Below are positions 37,975-46,499 of a stretch of 64,000 nt of DNA, piece after piece (the stretch's first letter is position 1; each line of letters opens with the position of its first letter). The position numbers and the translations under genes were made by a program. Origin of the DNA: Iodobacter violaceini (GTDB taxonomy: Bacteria > Pseudomonadota > Gammaproteobacteria > Burkholderiales > Chitinibacteraceae); assembly GCF_011601265.1 (NCBI RefSeq), contig NZ_JAAOLX010000001.1:682001-746000 (forward strand). Reading direction: 5' to 3'. Below the pieces are notes generated by a model that worked only from the letters and a program-made list of their open reading frames with translations, did no database searches and had not been told where the DNA came from.

Positions 37975-39312
37975 TTGGAAACACGCCTTCCCGTCACAGC
38001 TTTGCAAGCTGGTTTATTTATTAGCGAACTCGATCGCCCGTGGCTGGACACGCCTTTTTTGCTGGAAGGCTTTCTGCTTGAAACTCCTGAGCACCTCTCA
38101 CAGCTCCAGGAATACTGCAAGTTTGTTACGGTTAACCTGGATCGCTCGGTGGGTGGCAAAGAGCGCTGGGCATATTTAAGCGATCAAAAGTTCAATTCAG
38201 AGCCGCTTGTCCCGCACATCCAATACCAAACCATAGAAATTAAAGAACAAATTACCCTGCTTAAAGAATTACGTCAGCGCTTTGCACTTTGGTCCCAGGG
38301 CAAAAACAGCAAGGCAGACACGGCTTGGGTTGAACCTAAAATTATTATTTATGCAGACAGCACGCCAATTAAGCGGGAAATTCCCCATGCTCAGGCCGTA
38401 CATCGTCTGGCCAGTGATGTCATTGAAGCGGCAATGGAGGCCATCAGCAAAGATCTGCAACCCAGGGTAGAAGCCATCAATGATGTTGTTTCCGAAATGG
38501 TGGATTCAATTATCCGAAATCCCAGCGCCCTGCTCTGGCTGTCGCAACTCAAAGCCACCGACAACTATGCTTACGGACATGCGCTGGATACCGCTGTTTA
38601 TATGCTGGCCTTTGGCCGGCACCTTGGCTATCCGCAGGAAGACCTGCATAAGCTGGGGTTTGCTGGCTTAATGCTGGATATTGGCAAAATGAAACTGCCG
38701 GAAAACCTGCTTAAACACAGCGGCTCTTATTCGCCGGGCGAGTTTTCCATGATGAAAACGCATGTCTGGCACAGCCTGGATATTCTGAACCAAATTAAAG
38801 AAGTGCCCCTTGATGTCTACGATATGGTGGCGCGTCACCACGAGCGCATCGATGGCAGCGGCTATCCGGCCGGATTAAAAGGTGAAAGTATCGGTTTGTT
38901 TTCCTGTATGGCGGGTATTGTGGATTGCTATACCGCCCTGACCAGCGATCGCAATCACGCCGAAACAAAAAACAACCACTCCGCCTTACAGCTCTTATAT
39001 AAATGGAGTGATAAATACTTTCACCAGGCGCTGGTGGAGCAATTTGCCCAGTGCATTGGTATTTTCCCCGTCGGCACACTGGTTGAGCTGAGCAGTGGCG
39101 ATATCGGTATTGTGGCCGGGCAAAACCGCAGCAGAAGGCTCAAGCCTAAAGTCCTTTTAATCTTAGGCCCGGATAAGCAGCCCCATGCCCGGCCCAATTT
39201 ATTAGATTTAATGATTAATCCGGCAATGAATGCCGGGCAGGAAATCTGCATTCGCAGAGAATGGCCACAGGGCAGCTTTAATATCGATCCTAAGGAGTAT
39301 TTCCTGGGATGA
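37975..39312 (+). CDS. DUF3391 / HD-GYP protein with altered HD dyad
   Basis: A 445-residue protein of the c-di-GMP phosphodiesterase class. The N-terminal DUF3391 domain occupies about 1-130 (LQAGLFISELDRPWLDTPF); the HD-GYP domain is about 175-380. RHHERIDGSGYPAGL near residue 288 is a normal GYP signature, and YGHALDTAVYMLAFG provides the first His. However, the HD dyad that should read LHDIGK is LMLDIGKMKLP near 232, so the metal-binding His is Leu. Hydrolase activity is therefore doubtful. The start is TTG 37975, giving METRLPVTALQAG; no ATG fits. The stop overlaps the start of the following EAL gene by four bases. Confidence 0.88.
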   Translation: METRLPVTALQAGLFISELDRPWLDTPFLLEGFLLETPEHLSQLQEYCKFVTVNLDRSVGGKERWAYLSDQKFNSEPLVPHIQYQTIEIKEQITLLKELRQRFALWSQGKNSKADTAWVEPKIIIYADSTPIKREIPHAQAVHRLASDVIEAAMEAISKDLQPRVEAINDVVSEMVDSIIRNPSALLWLSQLKATDNYAYGHALDTAVYMLAFGRHLGYPQEDLHKLGFAGLMLDIGKMKLPENLLKHSGSYSPGEFSMMKTHVWHSLDILNQIKEVPLDVYDMVARHHERIDGSGYPAGLKGESIGLFSCMAGIVDCYTALTSDRNHAETKNNHSALQLLYKWSDKYFHQALVEQFAQCIGIFPVGTLVELSSGDIGIVAGQNRSRRLKPKVLLILGPDKQPHARPNLLDLMINPAMNAGQEICIRREWPQGSFNIDPKEYFLG

Positions 39313-40859
39313 AAGAGCCCCTCACTATCGATCTTGCTATTCTCGCCAGCTATACGCCTGAAGAGCCGGATGTACTGATCCCTAAGCTTGAAGCCATGGT
39401 GCAAGCGCACTGTCAGCCCGCAGATGAAGCACTCTACAATGAATATTTTCGGGCACTGATTCAGGGTGAAGCGATTGCCCTGTGGCCCCAGCTCAGCCCT
39501 CATGGTTTAAGCCAGTCGACTCTGCTTTTATTAGGCTGGCGCGAGCTGATTTTGCACCATATGCCAGCAGAAGCCGACGCGCTGATTAACCGGCTGTGTT
39601 TTACCGAGCTTGAAAAAACGCGGCAGCATATACAGGCCCTCACCCCCTTACAAACCAGCACGCCCGCTCATGGCTTAGAACATGCAAAATTGCATTCTCA
39701 GCCCGAGCGTAATATTGCCCTGCTCTATATCGAGCTTGGCCATATTGAATCTTTGCGCCTAAACGCCAGCCAGCAGCTCAATGACATGCTGCGCCAGGAA
39801 GACAAACTTTATCCACTGGAAGGTGGCCTGTTAATGATTCTGCCTAATATGGCAGGCGAAGGGCATTCCTTGCTGGCGGCGGACAGGGCGCAAAAACTAC
39901 TGAAGCAATCATTTACAGAGTGGGCAATCAGCCCGCGTATTGGCATCGCTTTATGGCCGGATCATGGGCAAACGGCCAAGCAGCTGATACTGGCAGCCCA
40001 GTCTGCCGCTAAGCTATGCAGCAATGAAGAGCCATCTGTTTATCAGGCTAAACGGGATATTCAGGGCCGTCTGCTGAATAAGCTGGAACAGCCACTCAGA
40101 GATGCGCTGGCACAAAACCGCTTTCATCTGGCCTTTCAGCCGCAGATTCAGCCCGGCCCCAATGGCCCTGTTTACAAAGGCGCCGAAGCGCTGCTGCGCT
40201 GGCAGGATGCAGGGCTTGGCGCAATCCGCCCCGATGAAGCCGTGCTGGTTGCCGAGCTGCTTGGCCTGATGCCGCAACTAACCCGCTGGGTGATCCACAC
40301 TGCATTACGGGAGTTTTCTAAATTAAGCAAAATGGGGCTCAAGGGAAGTTTAAGCATCAATCTCACGCCTTCCAATCTGCTGGATTCGCGCCTTGCTCAA
40401 GAAGTTGAAAATGCGCTGCAGCTGTGGAATATCCCCGGTGAGCGGATTATTTTCGAAATCACAGAATCGGCAGCCATCGAAGATCTGGAAGCCACGATCA
40501 GCAGCCTGCACGCGCTGAAAGCGCTGGGCTGTAAATTAGCACTGGATGACTTTGGTACGGGCTATGCATCGCTTTCTTACTTAAAGCGCCTGCCCATTGA
40601 TGAGTTAAAAATCGATCAAAGCTTTATCCGTACCATTACACAAAACAATATAGATTCACATATTGTTGAAAGCGTCATTAAGCTGTCTCACACCCTGGGC
40701 CTGAGCGTAGTGGCCGAAGGGGTAGAAGATAAAGCCACCCTTGAGATGCTGGTTTCCTACGATTGCAATTTAATCCAGGGATATTACTTCAGCCGCCCTC
40801 TGGCCCCCCGCGATTTAATGCAGTTTTACCGGCTGTTACAGCACTCCCGGCCAGCATAA
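39309..40859 (+). CDS. EAL phosphodiesterase with degenerate GGDEF domain
   Basis: A 516-residue protein with no membrane segment. Its first 110 residues are of unknown fold, followed by a degenerate GGDEF-like domain (about 130-255) in which the signature is EGGLLMIL rather than GGDEF, so cyclase activity is unlikely. The EAL domain (about 265-510) has GAEALLRWQ near 292, INLTPSNLL, FEITESAAIED, LDDFGTGYASLSYL, ELKIDQSFIRT and VAEGVEDKATL; the metal and catalytic Glu/Asp residues appear intact. It should hydrolyse c-di-GMP to pGpG. It overlaps the upstream HD-GYP gene (ATGA), so the two are made together. Confidence 0.92.
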   Translation: MKEPLTIDLAILASYTPEEPDVLIPKLEAMVQAHCQPADEALYNEYFRALIQGEAIALWPQLSPHGLSQSTLLLLGWRELILHHMPAEADALINRLCFTELEKTRQHIQALTPLQTSTPAHGLEHAKLHSQPERNIALLYIELGHIESLRLNASQQLNDMLRQEDKLYPLEGGLLMILPNMAGEGHSLLAADRAQKLLKQSFTEWAISPRIGIALWPDHGQTAKQLILAAQSAAKLCSNEEPSVYQAKRDIQGRLLNKLEQPLRDALAQNRFHLAFQPQIQPGPNGPVYKGAEALLRWQDAGLGAIRPDEAVLVAELLGLMPQLTRWVIHTALREFSKLSKMGLKGSLSINLTPSNLLDSRLAQEVENALQLWNIPGERIIFEITESAAIEDLEATISSLHALKALGCKLALDDFGTGYASLSYLKRLPIDELKIDQSFIRTITQNNIDSHIVESVIKLSHTLGLSVVAEGVEDKATLEMLVSYDCNLIQGYYFSRPLAPRDLMQFYRLLQHSRPA

Positions 40860-40901
40860 GCAGGCCTGTGCTCAGCCTCATTCACACGAGATCAATGAAT
40901 A

Positions 40902-42221
40902 ATGAACTGGCAACAGCTGCTCAATGCCGAGCGACTCGGCGCGGTACGCAATGATTTATTCCCCCACGAATCGGGGCGCAGCGATTTTCATAAAGATCAT
41001 GACCGGATTGTTTTTTCTTCACCATTTCGTCGTTTGGGCCGTAAAACACAAGTCCACCCGCTGACCGAAAATGATCATGTTCACACCCGCCTCACCCATT
41101 CAATTGAAGTCAGCTGCGTAGGCCGCAGCTTAGGGGTGATTGTCGGGCAAAGGCTGCAATATGCCCTGCCCCAGCACATTACCCCTTACGATATTGGGGC
41201 CATTGTGCAAGCCGCATGTCTGGCCCACGATATTGGCAACCCGCCCTTTGGCCATGCCGGTGAATATGCGATTCGTGATTGGTTTTGCCGTGATCAGCAT
41301 GCTTATTTACTGCAAAACCTGAGTGCAAATGAGCGGCTGGATTTAATGACCTTCGAAGGAAATGCTCAGGGCTTCAGAGTGGTGACCCAGCTTGAAAACC
41401 ATCGCTTTGAAGGCGGCATGCGCCTCACTTACGCCACACTTGGCACCACATTGAAATACCCCTGGACATCCAGTGATGCGACGCCCAGCGGCAAATTCAG
41501 CTGTTATCAGTCTGAACAAAACATTCTTGAAGAAATCGCTACCGAGCTGGGGCTGCCCATGCTGGGTAAAAACCGCTGGGCCCGCCATCCGCTCTCTTAT
41601 CTGATGGAAGCCGCCGATGATATTTGCTATGCCATTCTTGATTTGGAAGACGGAATAGAAATCGGCATGCTGGCGTACGAGCAGGTTGAGCCGCTGCTGA
41701 TTAAAATTTGTGGCGGAAAGCAAGATCTGCTTGAGCTGGAAATTGCCGCAGCCCCGTCTGCCCGGCGCAAAATATCGCTGCTGCGTGGTAAAGCCATAGA
41801 GCGCTGCATCCATGATGTGAGTGAAACATTTATGCAGCACTACACGGCCATTATGGAAGGCAAATTTCAGGGTGATTTACTCAATGCCACCCCCAGCAGT
41901 ATGCGCGATGGTATTAACGCCGCCAAACAGCTGGCCCGCGACCGCATTTTTAACGAAAGACGCAAAATTGAAATCGAAGTGGGCTCCTTTACCTGCCTCG
42001 ATATTCTGCTCAACGCTTTTTGCAACGCAGCCTACCAGCAGAAAGTATCACCACAGATGAGTTTCAGAATGAAACGGATTCTCGATCTGATGGAATACAA
42101 CGCACCCAAAAAAGAGTGGTCACTTTATGACAGCTACAGCCGCGTACTCGACTTTATCGGCGGCATGACCGATAACTACGCCACCTATCTGGCACAACAA
42201 GTCGGTGGAATGGGACGATAA
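40902..42221 (+). CDS. dgt: dGTPase-like dNTP triphosphohydrolase
   Basis: A 439-residue HD-domain enzyme that removes triphosphate from deoxynucleotides. The N-terminal RSDFHKDHDRIVFSSPFRRL, RKTQVHPLTENDHVHTRLTH (first metal His), and AHDIGNPPFGHAGE (HD dyad) are typical, as is ADDICYAILDLEDG. It resembles the long dNTPase form (deoxyguanosinetriphosphate triphosphohydrolase-like). It may share a transcript with the EAL gene 42 bases upstream, although their functions are unrelated. Confidence 0.95.
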   Translation: MNWQQLLNAERLGAVRNDLFPHESGRSDFHKDHDRIVFSSPFRRLGRKTQVHPLTENDHVHTRLTHSIEVSCVGRSLGVIVGQRLQYALPQHITPYDIGAIVQAACLAHDIGNPPFGHAGEYAIRDWFCRDQHAYLLQNLSANERLDLMTFEGNAQGFRVVTQLENHRFEGGMRLTYATLGTTLKYPWTSSDATPSGKFSCYQSEQNILEEIATELGLPMLGKNRWARHPLSYLMEAADDICYAILDLEDGIEIGMLAYEQVEPLLIKICGGKQDLLELEIAAAPSARRKISLLRGKAIERCIHDVSETFMQHYTAIMEGKFQGDLLNATPSSMRDGINAAKQLARDRIFNERRKIEIEVGSFTCLDILLNAFCNAAYQQKVSPQMSFRMKRILDLMEYNAPKKEWSLYDSYSRVLDFIGGMTDNYATYLAQQVGGMGR

Positions 42222-42313
42222 GCCTGGCTGGCTGAAATACCGCCCCGCCTTTGAGACACCTCTTTAAATTAATTAACCAGTTTGTCTGCCTTTGCAGCAG
42301 GGGAAAAAGATCA

Positions 42314-42607
42314 ATGAAAACTTTTATGCTCACCATCGTGTGCGCCCTTAGCCTGAGCGGCTGTGCCGTTGTAGCCGTTGGTGCTGCTGCGGTCAGCGTC
42401 ACCAGTACCGCCGCAGGCATAGCATGGGATGTGGGTAAAGCGGGCGTTTCCGGAGTAGCCGCCGTGGGCGGAGCTGCGGCAGATGCTTTAAGCAGCACGC
42501 CCAAACCCAGCCCGCAAGCCACAGTGCCAACAACGGCTGCTGTCACCCCAGCTCCCATTCCCCCGCTTGCAAATGAAGCAGAAGTCAGGCCATTTAAACC
42601 CGAATAA
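42314..42607 (+). CDS. Small outer-membrane-type lipoprotein
   Basis: A 97-residue lipoprotein. ATG 42314 gives MKTFMLTIVCALSLSGCAVV, a signal peptide with lipobox LSGC. The mature part begins with an Ala/Val/Gly-rich stretch (VVAVGAAAVSVTSTAAG), ending in a Pro/Thr-rich tail. It resembles the small CAVVAV-type lipoproteins (NF038104-like) of proteobacteria, whose function is unknown. The residue after the Cys is Ala, so the Lol system would carry it to the outer membrane. It lies 92 bases after dgt and is convergent with ompW. Confidence 0.8.
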   Translation: MKTFMLTIVCALSLSGCAVVAVGAAAVSVTSTAAGIAWDVGKAGVSGVAAVGGAAADALSSTPKPSPQATVPTTAAVTPAPIPPLANEAEVRPFKPE

Positions 42608-42663
42608 AAAGCCGGAAAGGGCATATCAGAGATGCCCTTATGATCAAATACCTGCCGGCAGCA

Positions 42664-42703
42664 TAAAAAAATGCCGCATACGGATTGCTCCGGTACACGG
42701 CAT
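42664..42703 (-). terminator. Terminator after ompW
   Basis: On the minus strand ATGCCG (42703-42698) pairs with CGGCAT (42676-42671), the stem continuing inward through GU and GC pairs to a CCGG/CCG core, and seven T follow directly. It lies 78 bases after the ompW stop codon at 42782. Confidence 0.75.
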
Positions 42704-42781
42704 AAACTTGAAAAATGTATTTATTAATCAGCCCGATTTAAATACATTTTTTAATTTGTCATTGATAAAAATGACTTATTT

Positions 42782-43381
42782 TCAGAATTTTGTACCTACA
42801 CCAAAACCAAAGACCCATGGATCAATTTTTAAAGTACCCAAATCAGCGCCATTCAGGCTCACATCCGTTTTAATCCAGAGTTTTTTGACATCGACATTAA
42901 TAAATACGTTTTTGCTGACGGCAAAATCGGCACCAATTTGTAATGCACCGCCAAAGCTGTTGTTATCAATACTTAAACCCTGATTGCCCGCTTTCAAATC
43001 ATTATTATAAAAACGGGTGTAATTCAAACCTGCCCCTACATATGGGCGGAAAAAACTATCCGGGGTGAAGTGATATTGCACAGTGACGGTAGGAGGTAAA
43101 ACAGAAACCTTACCTAAGCTGCCCAGGCTGGAGGTCACTTCGTGGCGGGTTGTGCCTAAAATTAATTCAGCACCAATGTTATTGGTGATCATATAAGTAA
43201 AATCAAGCTCACCCGTTGTTGCTGAATTTGCGCCCACATTTAATGTGCTTAATGCGCCATCGGTGCTGTCTGCAGGTGCAACATTAATGACCCGAACACG
43301 GGTCAGGATATCGCCCTGGGCCGCAAAAGAAGCGGCAGAAACCAAGCTTAATACAGCGGCTGCAATGAATGTCTTTTTCAT
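42782..43381 (-). CDS. ompW: OmpW-family outer membrane porin
   Basis: A 199-residue eight-stranded beta-barrel. ATG 43381 has a GGAGTAAG site and begins a signal peptide (MKKTFIAAAVLSLVSAASFA). GDILTRVRVINVAPADST is the usual OmpW N-terminus, PTVTVQYHFTPDSFFRPYVG is the family signature, YVGAGLNYTRFY and INVDVKKLWIKTDV follow, and the protein ends VFGFGVGTKF with the terminal Phe needed for barrel assembly. OmpW forms a narrow hydrophobic channel and often responds to osmotic or oxidative stress. Single gene. Confidence 0.95.
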   Translation of the reverse strand: MKKTFIAAAVLSLVSAASFAAQGDILTRVRVINVAPADSTDGALSTLNVGANSATTGELDFTYMITNNIGAELILGTTRHEVTSSLGSLGKVSVLPPTVTVQYHFTPDSFFRPYVGAGLNYTRFYNNDLKAGNQGLSIDNNSFGGALQIGADFAVSKNVFINVDVKKLWIKTDVSLNGADLGTLKIDPWVFGFGVGTKF

Positions 43382-43590
43382 ACTCTTACTCCGGATTATA
43401 TCCATAATCAAATCAGTATCTGAATGGATGCGGGCAGGGCTTTTTTCATTATTAATGCCATGCCGCGCAAATAAGGGAGTGAAATGTAGCAAATAAAAAA
43501 CGACTACATTTTGAGGCAGATCAGAAAAACCACACTCAATTGCAATTTGATCTTTATTTACAAAACAAATAGCGATGATCCGTAATATGG

Positions 43591-43638
43591 TTTAAAACAA
43601 AAAAAAACCGCAATATAGCGGCGCAAATGTGTTTTAAA
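43591..43638. terminator. Hairpin with A/T tracts after the TPR-GGDEF gene
   Basis: TTTAAAACA (43591-43599) pairs with TGTTTTAAA (43630-43638), enclosing a smaller CCGC/GCGG hairpin beside a run of nine A (T on the minus strand). It lies 25 bases after the stop of the minus-strand cyclase gene at 43663 and suits termination of that transcript. Confidence 0.55.
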
Positions 43639-43662
43639 CAGAAAAGATATAACTTTATACAA

Positions 43663-45252
43663 TTAAGATGTAAAACCGGATGAAGAGATTCGCCAGCGCA
43701 CACAATTACGCCCTGCCGCTTTGGCCTCATACAAAGCCGCATCGGCCTCCAGAGCAAGCGTTCGGCAAGGCAGCCAGTGCCCGTTGTTGCAGGCAAGACC
43801 AATGCTCACCGTGGCGTGCAAGCCCCTGGCAATATTATCCCAATCGTGATTTTCCACCATGGCACAAAGCCGCTCTGCAATTTGCCTTGCATCTGCAAAC
43901 AAAACTTGCGGCAATAAGATATAAAACTCCTCCCCTCCATAACGGGCAATCAGCTCATTATTCCGGCAGGCAAATTGCAGCACCGAAGCCATACGCTGCA
44001 AGACTAAATCGCCAATTGCATGGCCATAAGCATCATTGACCTGCTTAAAATAATCGATATCCACAATCAGCAGAGACATTGGTAACCGTGCCTGCTGATC
44101 CAGACTGTCTAACTGCTGCTCCAGATGGCGGCGGTTGGCTAATCCTGTGAGAGGATCACTTAAAGCGGCTCTGCTTAAAGAATCAAGCTGAGCGCTCTGC
44201 TGATTGAGGGTCTGGCACAGCAGTGCATTTTCTTGCTTACGCTGCGTCAGCTCGATACGGTTTTCCAATCGCTGCAGACGTCTTGCCGTAGATTGGGCCA
44301 GACGTGGCAGACAAGCCCTGCCGTGGTTTTGTTCGTAATACTCTAAATAAATCCGGTAATACTTCAGCGCCTCCCGGCTGTCTCCCTGCGACTTATGCTG
44401 CTGATAAGTGCCAAAGGCAAAACGCTCCAGTAAAGAGCTTGCATGAATAGCTTTGGCCTGGGCTTCCGCATTAGCCAGATGCTGTGCAGCCTCCTGCCCG
44501 TCCTGGCGCAGGCAATAGAGCTTAAACAATTGAAACTCAACCTGGCTGGCCACCCAGCTAAAGCTCAGTGCCGTGGATTGAAGCAGGGCAACCGTTAAAT
44601 CCGCTTCAGCAAGTGCCAGCTGCCCCTGCTCCAGATAGACACGGCCACGGAATAATAAATATTCGGCCTGCCAATGACGGTTTTTACAATCGAGCACAGA
44701 AAGATGCGCAAGACGAAGAGCAATACCCGCCTCGGTATAACGATCCGCAGCCAGCATATCGGCAATCAGGCAGAGATACGCGCCTGCCAGGCTGGCTTTA
44801 TCATGCAAAGGCAGCGCAAATTCCAATGCAAGACAGTGGTAATGATGAGCCGATTTAAAATCATTCAAAACCCAAAACGCTTTGCCGATACCCAGTAAGG
44901 CCTGCACCGCAAAAAAACCATTTTGCAGTGTCATGGCTTCTTCAAGGCAAGCCGACCACTGGTGAATTGCCTCATTCACATTGCCCTGCACCATGGCATG
45001 GCCGCCGCATTCATCGAGCGCCGCCAAATACTCATCCCACAGCTGATGGCGCCGTAAGGCGGGCAAAAGGCGCTGATACTCCTGCGTTGAAGCCACGGTA
45101 TCCCGCCGCCCTAAGGCTTTCGCCGCCAGATGCCTCGCCTTCAGTGCACGAGGTTTATCCTCGGCGGCACACTGCGCTGCCAGCGCTAAAGCCGCTTCGC
45201 GGGTATCAAAAGGGGATAAATCAAGCGATTCAAGCAATTGCTCAAGTTGCAT
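43663..45252 (-). CDS. TPR-repeat diguanylate cyclase
   Basis: A 529-residue cytosolic protein. Residues 1-330 are helical tetratricopeptide-type repeats (for example GIALRLAHLSVLDCKNRHWQ, YLEQGQLALAEADLTVALLQ), a short coiled-coil is at about 325-360 (ENRIELTQRKQENALLCQTL), and a GGDEF domain is at about 360-525. DPLTGLANRRHLEQQLDSLD and RYGGEEFYILLPQ near 440 are intact, so it should make c-di-GMP. The inhibitory-site position reads RNNE rather than RxxD, suggesting weak feedback inhibition. It overlaps by 11 bases the TPR gene upstream (45242-46378), so both come from one transcript. Confidence 0.92.
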   Translation of the reverse strand: MQLEQLLESLDLSPFDTREAALALAAQCAAEDKPRALKARHLAAKALGRRDTVASTQEYQRLLPALRRHQLWDEYLAALDECGGHAMVQGNVNEAIHQWSACLEEAMTLQNGFFAVQALLGIGKAFWVLNDFKSAHHYHCLALEFALPLHDKASLAGAYLCLIADMLAADRYTEAGIALRLAHLSVLDCKNRHWQAEYLLFRGRVYLEQGQLALAEADLTVALLQSTALSFSWVASQVEFQLFKLYCLRQDGQEAAQHLANAEAQAKAIHASSLLERFAFGTYQQHKSQGDSREALKYYRIYLEYYEQNHGRACLPRLAQSTARRLQRLENRIELTQRKQENALLCQTLNQQSAQLDSLSRAALSDPLTGLANRRHLEQQLDSLDQQARLPMSLLIVDIDYFKQVNDAYGHAIGDLVLQRMASVLQFACRNNELIARYGGEEFYILLPQVLFADARQIAERLCAMVENHDWDNIARGLHATVSIGLACNNGHWLPCRTLALEADAALYEAKAAGRNCVRWRISSSGFTS

Positions 45253-46378
45253 ATTCAGGCGCCAGGCTTGATTGCAATTGAGAACGCAAATTTTTATTCT
45301 CGTCTTTAAGTTGCATCACTTGCAGCAATAAAGACAGCTGCCGGAGTAAACCCGGTGCAATACGGCGTTTATGTTCATGCCGGGCCAGAAGATCAGCACG
45401 ATGCCTGACATGCCATTGCTCAAGTGTGGCTAAAGCATCATCCGGCAGGCCACATTCTTCCTGCCAGCGGCCCAGCTTAAGCATAAAATCATAAGGGATA
45501 AAATGGCAGCCATTGGCCTCTCGTGCGGCATTTAAGACGGAATGCCCGGCCTTTATGGCCACATCAAGCTGGCCGCGTGTGGCCGCTAAGTCGGCAGCAA
45601 TCAACTGCGCCTGCAGGCTGCCCCAAAGATAGCGGCAGGCATGAGCCCGGGTGGTAGCGGCCTGCAATACGGGCCCGGCAGCCTGGGTATCATTTTGTAA
45701 GCAAAGTAAACGGGCACGGGTATTTTCAATATCAATCAGCAGGGTTTCTTCGATATCATCGACCGGCAGCTGCTTCAGCCACGCCAGGCACTGAGCAAGG
45801 CCCTGCAAATCATTTTGCTGCGCCAGAAAATTGGCGGTGTAAAGACCTGCTTTAAACGACAATCGATTTAAGCCCGAGCGCATGGCCTGATTACACGCCA
45901 GCTCCAGCACTTGCCGTGCCTCCTGATACTGTTGATCTGCCAGCAGAATATTACTCATCCCAAGGCAGGCTTCGCAAAGCGCAGCGTAGTGATCACTTTT
46001 CTGTGCCAGCTCCAGAGAGCTGACCCAGCAGGCAAGCGACTGATCGTAGCGGCGCTGATCATAATGAGCATTCGCAAGCAGTTGCTGCGCCTCAATCTGC
46101 CAGGCCAGCTCGCCTGAGCTTACGGCAAGCTTTTCTAAAATGCGCGCATGACGAAGCATCAGTGGAAAACGTAACTCTGCCCAGGCGGCCCGGCAAATCA
46201 ACTCGTGCAGCACCATTTCATCCTGCAATGAAGCGGCCTGAGGCGCATCACGCAATAAAGTACGCGCTGCAGGCAGCGCCTCGGGTGACGCAAGCCATAC
46301 CAGCTGACGCACAGCCAGCAAGCGCTCGCTCCACATTGCAGGCTTACACCTAGTCGATTTATCTACTTTACTATTCAC
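45242..46378 (-). CDS. TPR-repeat protein paired with the TPR-GGDEF cyclase
   Basis: A 378-residue protein of helical repeats without output domain. The repeat pattern (LGMSNILLADQQYQEARQVL, AATRGQLDVAIKAGHSVLNA) and a C-terminal coiled-coil (LLQVMQLKDENKNLRSQLQS) resemble the sensor half of the cyclase encoded directly downstream, with which it overlaps by 11 bases. It may be a truncated duplicate that binds or regulates the cyclase. No signal peptide is seen, so it is cytosolic. Function is inferred from context only. Confidence 0.8.
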   Translation of the reverse strand: MNSKVDKSTRCKPAMWSERLLAVRQLVWLASPEALPAARTLLRDAPQAASLQDEMVLHELICRAAWAELRFPLMLRHARILEKLAVSSGELAWQIEAQQLLANAHYDQRRYDQSLACWVSSLELAQKSDHYAALCEACLGMSNILLADQQYQEARQVLELACNQAMRSGLNRLSFKAGLYTANFLAQQNDLQGLAQCLAWLKQLPVDDIEETLLIDIENTRARLLCLQNDTQAAGPVLQAATTRAHACRYLWGSLQAQLIAADLAATRGQLDVAIKAGHSVLNAAREANGCHFIPYDFMLKLGRWQEECGLPDDALATLEQWHVRHRADLLARHEHKRRIAPGLLRQLSLLLQVMQLKDENKNLRSQLQSSLAPEYAT

Positions 46379-46499
46379 AAGTTATGTGTCAGAAAAAAGA
46401 TTGTAATAGTATGACTTAATTTTCAATAAAAGGCGCAACTAAACACTTAGCTTTCGCCTTTGTGCAGCAAATTTGTACTTTAAAATCCAACACTACTTT

